Translations under genes and position numbers: made by a program
Notes under the pieces: generated by a model
The model's database searches: none
What the model was told of the DNA's origin: nothing
Seen by the model: only the letters and a program-made list of their open reading frames with translations
In this document: piece after piece, positions 1 through 5,238 of the stretch
How the letters are laid out: every line of letters begins with the position of its first letter
Numbering within the stretch: position 1 is the first letter of the stretch
Assembly (NCBI GenBank): GCA_934148875.1
Contig: CAKPDJ010000070.1
Coordinates: forward strand, 1 to 5,380
DNA: 5,380 nt
Origin: an uncultured Bacilli bacterium
Lineage (GTDB): Bacteria > Bacillota_I > Bacilli_A > RF39 > UBA660
Direction of reading: 5' to 3'

Positions 1-16
1 GTATAAGATCATACCT

Positions 17-53
17 AAAGAAAAGCATGAAATCATAGCTTTTCTTTTCTTTT
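17..53 (+). terminator. Intrinsic terminator of an upstream gene
   Basis: A 10-bp stem pairs AAAGAAAAGC (17-26) with GCTTTTCTTT (38-47). The arm ends can also pair internally (ATG 27-29 with CAT 34-36), which leaves a small AAAT loop and a bulged A37. The T-rich run to position 53 supplies the U-tract. It probably ends a gene whose end lies left of the window; a TAA at 4-6 could be that gene's stop, but this cannot be confirmed. The stem is AT-rich, so its strength is uncertain. Confidence 0.65.
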
Positions 54-99
54 GTACAAATTTATATTATTAATATCATTACGCAAAATGTAACAACTA

Positions 100-128
100 T
101 TGCTTAATTGAATGATTTATGGTATAAT
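100..128 (+). promoter_or_regulatory. Promoter for the two-gene hypothetical operon
   Basis: The -10 box is a perfect TATAAT at 123-128, preceded by TGG at 120-122, which makes an extended -10 (TGn). The -35 candidate is TTGCTT at 100-105, giving the ideal 17-base spacer. Transcription should start near 135, about 20 bases before the ATG at 154, so the leader is short with no room for a riboswitch. The perfect -10 and extended element offset the weak -35. This looks like a housekeeping (sigma-A type) promoter. Confidence 0.8.
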
Positions 129-142
129 ACACAGCAAATTAA

Positions 143-150
143 AGGGGTGG
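143..150 (+). promoter_or_regulatory. Ribosome binding site deciding the start at 154
   Basis: AGGGGTGG lies 3-7 bases before the ATG at 154, the normal Shine-Dalgarno distance. An in-frame ATG at 112 would give a protein 14 residues longer. However, it lies upstream of the -10 box and of the predicted transcription start, and it has no Shine-Dalgarno sequence. The start at 154 is therefore the supported one. Confidence 0.8.
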
Positions 151-153
151 CTT

Positions 154-1152
154 ATGAATAAAGTGTTTTTAAATGTTGACGAAAATGCAACATCAGCAGA
201 GTTAGAAAGAGTAATTAAATATAATATAGGAAGGGCCAATATATTAAGAGATAGTATCAAAGACTTAGATAAAGCTGAGAAATTAAAAGAAAGTCCATTA
301 GTTGATAAAGATAATTCAAAAGTATCTTCAAAATTAGACTTAGAAGAAGAACAAGAGGAACAAGAAGAATACTTATATTATTATCAAAGATTAAAAAATG
401 AATTATCAAAGTGTAGAACCAATGAGGAATTAACTGACGCTGTATTAAATAATTTACCAAGTTGTGAAAATAAAAAATATTCAAGCCTTGTAAATAGAAT
501 TAAATTAGAGATATTAAAAGAAATTCATGAACTTGACGCTATGCTAGAAGATGAAGATGTTAAAAATGATGCAGAATTAAGTGAAGAAATATTAAGTGAA
601 AAAGCAAATTTATATGAAATTATAAGTATAATTGAATATGTTCAAACAAAAGGTCAAGAAAATAAAATAGAAGAATCATTAATAACAGAAAATAGATTAA
701 TATTTTTAGAAACGCCAAGTGGGTCAATATATGCTGAAAACGATCTTTATTCAATTCCTGAGGAATACTATGAAGTATTTAAAAATTTATTGTTATCAAT
801 AAAAGATGGTACTTTCAAAAATGCTAAGATGTTTAATAGTGCACACCAAACATTAGGTGGAATGAGCGAAGTAAAAGACTTTAAAACTAGAATAGTCTTT
901 GATAGGATTGGTAAAGATACTTATATTATTATTAGCATTTTTACTAAAAAATGTGATATGGATAACAGTTATCGTGAATCCTTGAGTAATAGAGTTAGCT
1001 ATTATAAAAAGAATAGGGATTATTTAGTTGAAATGCTACAAGATAATGAATTTATAGAAAAAAATAAAAGCATTGAAACTGAATTATTAAAAGGATTAGA
1101 GACTAAAAATCTAGTAAAAACAATAAAAGGTGGTAGCAAATATGACAAATAA
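154..1152 (+). CDS. Uncharacterised protein with a RelE/HigB-like C-terminal domain
   Basis: The protein has 332 residues, and I do not recognise a named family for the whole. Residues 1-60 are charged and helical, and 61-75 are very acidic (LDLEEEQEEQEEYLY). Residues 75-175 look like coiled coil or helical bundle. Residues about 186-292 resemble the RelE/ParE superfamily, especially the phage Gp49-like/HigB group. Visible points are a dGTF turn (218-221), LGGMSEVKDFKTRIVFDRIG (234-253, matching the family's 'glyELR...yRi' strands), a strand ending in FTKK (263-266, matching 'hgFvKK'), and a C-terminal helix with R280. No signal peptide or membrane segment is visible, so it is probably cytoplasmic. 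There is no Trp, and codons favour ATA, AGA and AAT, unlike the ribosomal genes downstream, which suggests modest expression. The gene overlaps the next by 11 bases, so translational coupling is likely. The domain call is fold recognition by eye; ribosome-dependent RNase activity is not established. Confidence 0.75.
   Translation: MNKVFLNVDENATSAELERVIKYNIGRANILRDSIKDLDKAEKLKESPLVDKDNSKVSSKLDLEEEQEEQEEYLYYYQRLKNELSKCRTNEELTDAVLNNLPSCENKKYSSLVNRIKLEILKEIHELDAMLEDEDVKNDAELSEEILSEKANLYEIISIIEYVQTKGQENKIEESLITENRLIFLETPSGSIYAENDLYSIPEEYYEVFKNLLLSIKDGTFKNAKMFNSAHQTLGGMSEVKDFKTRIVFDRIGKDTYIIISIFTKKCDMDNSYRESLSNRVSYYKKNRDYLVEMLQDNEFIEKNKSIETELLKGLETKNLVKTIKGGSKYDK
1126..1134 (+). promoter_or_regulatory. 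Ribosome binding site inside the first gene, deciding the start at 1142
   Basis: AAAAGGTGG sits within the last codons of the upstream gene, 7 bases before ATG at 1142. A GTG at 1130 is in frame but lies inside this Shine-Dalgarno sequence, so it cannot be the start that the site serves. Ribosomes finishing the first gene at 1152 would pass directly over this site, which favours coupled translation. Confidence 0.75.
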
Positions 1153-2965
1153 ATATGATGATTTAATAGATGCGATTGAAAAGAAAATAAGTACACTATC
1201 CCTTGAATTAGAAAATAGTAATGATAAACGTGTAGAATATCTAGATCAATTTTTTGACAAATATAATATTAAGAGCCCAATTACATTTTTAAATGTTACT
1301 GACAGCGAATTATTATTAGCAATGTTGATGGAAGCTGATAGAAAAACTAATCCTGATATCTTAATAGAACAAGTTGAAGAAATAAAAAGTTATATTAATG
1401 ATAGTCCTCTTGAAAGAATTAGGATATGTTGTGATCTTAGCAGAAATGTAGATAATGATACCATTAATAGATTAGAAAATGATATAAGTTTTCTTTTAAC
1501 TGAAAATAAAAATATGTCTAAGTTAGTTAACATACTCTCTAACAGATCACTAAAGACAATATCAAAGCGTATAGAAAGAGATTTAAATATAAAACTTGAA
1601 AGTCGTGATTATGAAGTATTATTACAATTTATTAAATTAATAAAATTATTAATGAAAATAGATAAAAATAATAATTTAAGCATCTTAATATTAGCTGTTT
1701 GTATGCATAGAAGAAGCGATCTTATTAATATTAATTCGACTGATGATTTATCCGCTATACTTTCTGGAATAATCCTATCTTTTTTTGATTCTATCGATGC
1801 AAAAGCAGTTGAAAAAAGTCTTACTGAACTATATAGCTACTATAGACAAATAGATAAGGAAGCTAAGAGTAAAATTAGAGATAATAATAAAAGAATATAC
1901 CGTTATACAGAATTAAAGAAAATATTATCTAAAGAAAAGGATAAAAAGGAAATTACCAATATTGACTTCATTTTAGATAAGATACTAGATGATGATATCA
2001 AAAAATTATGCTTAGAATATATTTATGAACATAATATGGCATACTATACGGAACTACATGAAGAGTATAAATATAAAAGTGAGAATTCCATTAACAAATA
2101 TATTAGCTATTTTGCTAAACTTGGAATAGATTTTAATGCACTTTCTTCAGATATAAAAGCAGAACTTATGAATATTCCACTTGATTCTATCAAGGAAAAA
2201 GAAAAATTACTACCAAATGTAAGATTCGACAGTAACACTAGAATCCTTATTTATTGTAAAGCTTCCTTATCTACAATTAAAGAAATAAACAATTTATTGA
2301 AAAAGGGATATATCGATTTAGAAATTATTTCAAATAATCCTAATATTTATTATGATGCCAAGCTATTTAATAATCTAAAAAATAATATCAAAACACTTGA
2401 AAAAGCAAAAGTAAATATAAGAGAGCTTTCTAACAAAAGTATATTATTATTTGATAGAAATATAATCTGCAATAACATTGAGTTATTAAATAGATATAAC
2501 ATTAGTATTAGAGGTTTAGGTAACATTGATATGTTAATGAAAGAAAATCTTGATGAGCAAATTTCATTATTAGTAGAAATTGGTTTAGAAAATGATATTG
2601 TAAATCATCCTGAACTTTTAAATAGCGATAACAATCTAGCCAAACGTATTTTAATTGCTAGATTTGTAGGTGAGAATCCATATGACAACGGTGTTATAAA
2701 AGCATCTATTATTGATAAAGACAGTTTCTTTGTATCTGATAAGGACGTTGATAATTATTTGTTTGATAGAGATAATAGCAAATATAATTCTAGTCTTGTT
2801 GTAAGATTTGATGATAATGAAGGTTCAAAAATTAGTTATGATATTGAAGGAATTAGAATACCAAAAGCTAAAGTTTCTAATTTAAGTGTATCACTACAAA
2901 CCTTAGTAAGAACGTCATTATATTCAAAAGAGGAGATAAAAAAATTAGAAAAACATGGAAAATAG
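1142..2965 (+). CDS. Uncharacterised large helical repeat protein
   Basis: The protein has 607 residues and I cannot name its family. It is rich in Ile, Leu, Asn, Lys and Asp, has no Trp, and shows no signal peptide. The N-terminal part (1-310) is predicted helical, with long charged stretches around 220-270. Residues about 317-497 show roughly six degenerate units of 25-34 residues, each with a 'IxxLxxxxI' helix followed by a second helix. Examples are INNLLKKGYIDLEIISNNP (382-400), IKTLEKAKVNIRELSN (416-431), IELLNRYNISIRGLGN (446-461) and ISLLVEIGLENDIVNHP (474-490). The 'LxxxG...hh..xPxhh' pattern recalls mTERF repeats, but the match is weak. Residues 500-607 form a more mixed region with likely beta strands (SLVVRFDD, KISYDIEGIRIP). 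A hydrophobic run at 178-187 is too short for a membrane helix. The start at 1142 overlaps the upstream gene by 11 bases. The stop codon lies inside the terminator stem. A binding or scaffold role in complex with the upstream product is only inference. Confidence 0.8.
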   Translation: MTNKYDDLIDAIEKKISTLSLELENSNDKRVEYLDQFFDKYNIKSPITFLNVTDSELLLAMLMEADRKTNPDILIEQVEEIKSYINDSPLERIRICCDLSRNVDNDTINRLENDISFLLTENKNMSKLVNILSNRSLKTISKRIERDLNIKLESRDYEVLLQFIKLIKLLMKIDKNNNLSILILAVCMHRRSDLININSTDDLSAILSGIILSFFDSIDAKAVEKSLTELYSYYRQIDKEAKSKIRDNNKRIYRYTELKKILSKEKDKKEITNIDFILDKILDDDIKKLCLEYIYEHNMAYYTELHEEYKYKSENSINKYISYFAKLGIDFNALSSDIKAELMNIPLDSIKEKEKLLPNVRFDSNTRILIYCKASLSTIKEINNLLKKGYIDLEIISNNPNIYYDAKLFNNLKNNIKTLEKAKVNIRELSNKSILLFDRNIICNNIELLNRYNISIRGLGNIDMLMKENLDEQISLLVEIGLENDIVNHPELLNSDNNLAKRILIARFVGENPYDNGVIKASIIDKDSFFVSDKDVDNYLFDRDNSKYNSSLVVRFDDNEGSKISYDIEGIRIPKAKVSNLSVSLQTLVRTSLYSKEEIKKLEKHGK

Positions 2966-2992
2966 AGAAAATTAAAAAATTTCTCTATTTTT
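2959..2992 (+). terminator. Intrinsic terminator of the hypothetical operon
   Basis: A 12-bp stem pairs 2959-2970 (AAAATAGAGAAA) with 2980-2991 (TTTCTCTATTTT) around a 9-base A-rich loop, and the 3' arm runs into TTTTT at 2988-2992. The TAG stop (2963-2965) is part of the 5' arm. It separates this operon from the S10 operon, which has its own promoter 37 bases further on. The stem has only three G-C pairs, so some read-through is possible. Confidence 0.7.
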
Positions 2993-3028
2993 ACGTAAAT
3001 TTTAAAAAGAAATTTTATCAAAAAAAGC

Positions 3029-3058
3029 TTGATTTCCTTATATATATTGTGTTATACT
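3029..3058 (+). promoter_or_regulatory. Promoter of the S10 ribosomal protein operon
   Basis: The -35 is TTGATT (3029-3034) and the -10 is TATACT (3053-3058), with an 18-base spacer. TGT at 3050-3052 gives an extended -10. A- and T-tracts at 2997-3026, including two AAATTTTA copies 13 bases apart, lie directly upstream and resemble an UP element, as expected for a strong ribosomal promoter. Transcription should begin near 3065, leaving a leader of about 125 bases before rpsJ. Confidence 0.8.
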
Positions 3059-3064
3059 TATCCA

Positions 3065-3190
3065 TGTGTGGCTGCTTAGATGTGTGAGGTTGCTGATACA
3101 CCAGGTTAAGTTGTTAAAATTTTACTTAGTGAATTCAGGTTTTTACACGGAGCAAGTCTATACTAGATATAGGCGAAGGGAGGATTCGAA
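3065..3190 (+). promoter_or_regulatory. Structured 5' leader of the S10 operon
   Basis: The untranslated leader of about 125 bases has much higher G content than the surrounding spacers. Visible elements are a hairpin GTGTG (3082-3086)/TACAC (3097-3101), and an enclosing stem 3074-3079/3106-3111 (GCTTAG with TTAAGT, two G-U pairs). There is also an alternative stem 3105-3111/3124-3130 using the same TTAAGT segment. A 7-bp hairpin 3156-3162/3168-3174 has a CTAGA loop and stands just before the Shine-Dalgarno sequence GGGAGG (3178-3183). TGTGTG occurs at both 3065 and 3081. The ends TGTGTG (3065-3070) and TACACG (3144-3149) could close a multibranch fold. Autogenous control by a ribosomal protein is known for S10 operons of gammaproteobacteria (L4), but this leader does not visibly resemble that one. 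The regulatory role is inference. Confidence 0.55.
3156..3174 (+). promoter_or_regulatory. Hairpin next to the rpsJ ribosome binding site
   Basis: GTCTATA (3156-3162) pairs with TATAGGC (3168-3174) through seven pairs, one of them G-U, around the loop CTAGA. It ends three bases before the GGGAGG at 3178-3183, so a stabilised form could affect ribosome access to rpsJ. It has no following U-tract and is not a terminator. Confidence 0.5.
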
Positions 3191-3508
3191 ATGTCAAAAG
3201 ACAAAGTTCGCATAAGATTAAAAGCATATGATCATAGAATTCTAGACAATGCTGCAAAGAAAATAGTTGAAACAGTTAAACGTTCTGGTGGAGAAATCAG
3301 TGGACCAGTACCACTTCCAACAGAGATCGAAAAATTCACTATTTTACGTGCTGTACACAAATACAAAGACAGTCGTGAACAATTTGAAATGCGTACACAT
3401 AAGAGACTTATTGATATCAAGAACCCAAGTAAGGAAACTATTGATGCATTAGCACATTTAGATTTACCAAGCGGTGTTGATATTCAAATCAAAGTTGAAC
3501 AAAATTAA
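3191..3508 (+). CDS. rpsJ: 30S ribosomal protein S10
   Basis: This is the small-subunit head protein S10, which also acts as NusE in transcription antitermination with NusB. The 105 residues match the usual 100-105 and the identity is unambiguous. Visible landmarks are RIRLKAYDHRILD (7-19), the PLPTE segment (41-45), the exposed loop RAVHKYKDSREQFEMRTHKR (53-72), and DLPSGVDIQIKV (91-102). Loop residues R53, K57, Y58 and D60, where changes are known to reduce tigecycline susceptibility in other Gram-positives, are the usual ones. The ATG at 3191 is placed 7 bases after GGGAGG. It is the first gene of the S10 operon, with its own promoter and structured leader, and rplC follows after 16 bases. 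Confidence 0.98.
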   Translation: MSKDKVRIRLKAYDHRILDNAAKKIVETVKRSGGEISGPVPLPTEIEKFTILRAVHKYKDSREQFEMRTHKRLIDIKNPSKETIDALAHLDLPSGVDIQIKVEQN

Positions 3509-3524
3509 TTAGGAGGAAAGTAAA

Positions 3525-4277
3525 ATGAAAGGAATCTTAGGGAAAAAGATAGGAATGACTCAAGTTTTTACACAAAGCGGTAAGTTAATTCCTGTTACAG
3601 TCATTGAAGTTGAACCAAATGTTGTAACTCAAATCAAAACAGTTGAAAAAGACGGATATGATGCCATCCAATTAGGATGTGAAACAGTAAGAGCAAAAGT
3701 AAGCAACAAAGCTAAAATTGGTCATACAAATAAAGCTAATACAGAACCTAAGCGCTTCTTAAGAGAAATCAGGGGAGTAAATGTTAATGATTACACATTA
3801 GGACAAGTAATCGATGCTAGCTTATTTGCAAAAGGAGAAATCGTTGATGTAAGTGGAGTTAGTAAAGGTAAAGGGTTCCAAGGTGTTATTAAACGTTATA
3901 ACCAATCTCGTGGACCAATGGGACATGGTTCTCAATATCATAGAGGTGTTGGTTCATTAGGTACATTGTTACCAATGCACGTATTAAAAGGTAAAAAATT
4001 ACCAGGACACATGGGTGCCCAAGCATGTACAATTCAAAATCTAGAAGTTGTAGATGTTGATTTAGAAAATAATGTTATCTTAGTTAAAGGTAATGTACCA
4101 GGTCCTAAACAATCTTTAGTTATGATTAGAACATCAGTTAAAAAAGGTGAGAAAATTAACGAAACTGAAGAATTAATTTCTTATGTTGAAGTAGTTGAAA
4201 CACCAGTTGAAGCTGCTGAAGAAGAAGTAGCAGAAACTGAAGTAACTGAAGAAACTCAAGAAGAAGTAAACGAATAA
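3525..4277 (+). CDS. rplC: 50S ribosomal protein L3 with a glutamate-rich C-terminal tail
   Basis: L3 is an early 50S assembly protein that binds 23S rRNA and reaches the peptidyl transferase centre with a long loop. The start MKGILGKKIGMTQVF (1-15), the loop SKGKGFQGVIKR (113-124) with GPMGHGSQYHRGVGSLGT (130-147), LPGHMG (159-164) and VKGNVPGPKQSL (187-198) identify it. The family is normally about 205-215 residues, and this one has 250. The conserved body ends near IRTSVKKGEK (201-210), and residues 211-250 are an added tail with 16 Glu and no Lys, Arg or Asp. The loop carries substitutions against the usual Firmicutes sequence: MSHGS is MGHGS here, and PGRMG is PGHMG. The start follows AGGAGG with 8 bases of spacing. 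A 59-base gap to rplD is larger than the other gaps in this operon. Confidence 0.98.
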   Translation: MKGILGKKIGMTQVFTQSGKLIPVTVIEVEPNVVTQIKTVEKDGYDAIQLGCETVRAKVSNKAKIGHTNKANTEPKRFLREIRGVNVNDYTLGQVIDASLFAKGEIVDVSGVSKGKGFQGVIKRYNQSRGPMGHGSQYHRGVGSLGTLLPMHVLKGKKLPGHMGAQACTIQNLEVVDVDLENNVILVKGNVPGPKQSLVMIRTSVKKGEKINETEELISYVEVVETPVEAAEEEVAETEVTEETQEEVNE

Positions 4278-4278
4278 T

Positions 4279-4320
4279 CACTGCAGATTAAATAATAATT
4301 AAAAATTTTAAATTGTAGTG
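4279..4320 (+). promoter_or_regulatory. Hairpin between rplC and rplD
   Basis: CACTGCAG (4279-4286) pairs with TTGTAGTG (4313-4320) through eight pairs, two of them G-U. After an A/A mismatch, TTAAA (4288-4292) pairs with TTTAA (4307-4311), leaving a 14-base AT-rich loop. The 3' arm ends immediately before AAAGGAGG, the rplD ribosome binding site. No U-tract follows, so it is not an intrinsic terminator. It could tune rplD translation, act as an RNA-processing site, or stabilise the mRNA; its function is inferred only from position and pairing. Confidence 0.5.
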
Positions 4321-4336
4321 AAAGGAGGAATTAAAG

Positions 4337-4933
4337 ATGGAAAAACTAAAGGACATTAAATTAAACAAAGAATTACTTAACATTGAACCAAATGAAAAAG
4401 TTTTATATGATGCCATCATTTTACAAAGAGCATCATTAAGACAAGGAACTCACTCAACAAAAACTCGTAGTGAAGTAAGCGGTGGTGGAAGAAAACCATG
4501 GCGTCAAAAAGGAACAGGACATGCTCGTCAAGGATCTATCCGTGCAGTACAATGGGTAGGCGGAGGAAGATATGGTACTCCAGTTCCAAGAGATTACTCA
4601 AAGAAACAAAATCGTAAAGAAAGAAGATTAGCATTACAAACAGCTTTCTTAAACCTTTACAATAATAAAGGATTAGTAGTAGTTGATGAAATTAAAGTTG
4701 CTACTCCTAAAACTAAAGAAATGGTTAATATGCTAAATTCATTAGAATTAGTGAACAAAAAAGTATTAATCGTAGTAAATGAATTAGAAGAAAACTTAAT
4801 CCTAGCTTCTCGTAACTTATTAAACATTGCATTAATTGAAGCAAATGAACTTAATGTATTAGATTTAAGTTATGCAGATGTAGTATTAACTACTAAAGAA
4901 GGATTAAAATCTATCGAGGAGGTGCTTAAATAA
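4337..4933 (+). CDS. rplD: 50S ribosomal protein L4
   Basis: L4 binds 23S rRNA and lines the peptide exit tunnel with an extended loop. It is the autogenous repressor of the S10 operon in E. coli, but that role is unproven in Firmicutes. The loop is clear: RASLRQGTHSTKTRSEV (31-47), GGGRKPWRQKGTGHARQGSI (49-68) and VGGGRYGTPVPRDYS (74-88). The globular part includes ALIEANELNVLDL (165-177). Residue 62 is His, where most relatives have Arg (GTGRAR). At 198 residues it is slightly short, because the usual first strand (about 10 residues before the conserved 'IEPNE' region) is missing. No upstream in-frame start exists: TGA at 4319-4321 closes the frame. The start follows GGAGG (4324-4328) with 8 bases of spacing. 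Its stop overlaps rplW by one base. Confidence 0.98.
   Translation: MEKLKDIKLNKELLNIEPNEKVLYDAIILQRASLRQGTHSTKTRSEVSGGGRKPWRQKGTGHARQGSIRAVQWVGGGRYGTPVPRDYSKKQNRKERRLALQTAFLNLYNNKGLVVVDEIKVATPKTKEMVNMLNSLELVNKKVLIVVNELEENLILASRNLLNIALIEANELNVLDLSYADVVLTTKEGLKSIEEVLK
4916..4924 (+). promoter_or_regulatory. rplW ribosome binding site inside the rplD coding end
   Basis: GAGGAGGTG is a near-perfect anti-Shine-Dalgarno match lying in the last codons of rplD, 8 bases before the rplW ATG. Combined with the TAATG stop-start junction (4931-4935), it indicates coupled re-initiation and near equal output of L4 and L23. Confidence 0.85.
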
Positions 4934-5217
4934 TGAATACAAAGTATTTAGAAATCGTAAAAGCGCCAGTTATTACAGAAAAATCTGCTAACTTAGGACA
5001 AGAAAGAGGACAATATGTTTTCAAAGTTGATCCTAAAGCAAATAAAACTGAAATAAAACAAGCAATTGAAAAATTATTTAACGTAAAAGTACAAGAAATT
5101 CGTACAGTTAATGTTAAACCAAAGAAAAGAAGAGTTGGACGTTACGCTGGACTTACAAACCGTAGCAAAAAAGCTATCGTTACACTAGCTGAAGGTCAAA
5201 CAATTGAACTTAATTAA
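4933..5217 (+). CDS. rplW: 50S ribosomal protein L23
   Basis: L23 sits at the peptide tunnel exit, binds 23S rRNA domain III, and is the docking point for trigger factor and the signal recognition particle. At 94 residues it matches the bacterial length. Landmarks are KAPVITEKSA (10-19), FKVDPKANKTEIKQAIEKLF (30-49), the basic loop VKPKKRRVGRYAG (61-73) and KKAIVTLAEGQTIEL (79-93). E16 in the APVITEK motif corresponds to E. coli Glu18, the known trigger-factor contact. ATG is part of TAATG, overlapping the rplD stop by one base. Tandem stops TAATAA end the gene, and rplB follows after 21 bases. Confidence 0.98.
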   Translation: MNTKYLEIVKAPVITEKSANLGQERGQYVFKVDPKANKTEIKQAIEKLFNVKVQEIRTVNVKPKKRRVGRYAGLTNRSKKAIVTLAEGQTIELN

Positions 5218-5238
5218 TAATTTAAAGGAGGGTTACTC

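Noticed and set aside
51..60. Palindrome TTTGTACAAA, with TTTACGTAAA at 2990-2999, as operators
   Set aside because: Ten-base AT-rich palindromes arise often by chance here; the two differ in sequence and sit well away from the promoter cores.
75..116. Inverted repeat ATCATT ... AATGAT around the -35 region
   Set aside because: The six-base arms are 30 bases apart in AT-rich DNA, which is too weak to call an operator.
112..153. Upstream in-frame ATG extending the first gene by 14 residues
   Set aside because: It lies before the -10 box and predicted transcription start and has no ribosome binding site, whereas ATG at 154 has both.
257..484. Open frame on the minus strand, 75 codons
   Set aside because: It is antisense to the acidic coding stretch of the first gene; the low-complexity Leu/Ile-rich product is what GAA-rich DNA gives in reverse, and no ribosome binding site is seen.
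1670..1704. Possible membrane helix in the second hypothetical protein (residues 177-188)
   Set aside because: The hydrophobic run is only about ten residues and is followed by charged residues.
154..2965. Classical type II toxin-antitoxin pair
   Set aside because: Both proteins are far larger than usual toxin or antitoxin genes, no DNA-binding antitoxin domain is seen, and the toxin-like domain belongs to a longer protein; only the fold resemblance is kept as a finding.
2836..3021. Open frame on the minus strand across the terminator
   Set aside because: It runs through the terminator and the C-terminus of a real gene, and the Phe/Ile-rich product reflects AT-rich antisense sequence.
3065..3190. 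T-box or known riboswitch in the S10 leader
   Set aside because: No T-box consensus segment or recognisable riboswitch core is present, and no terminator hairpin is seen.
3232..3452. Overlapping frames within rpsJ on both strands
   Set aside because: They are shadows of the unambiguous S10 gene with no start signals.
4279..4320. Intrinsic terminator between rplC and rplD
   Set aside because: The hairpin is followed by AAAGGAGG and not by a T-tract, and the operon must continue.
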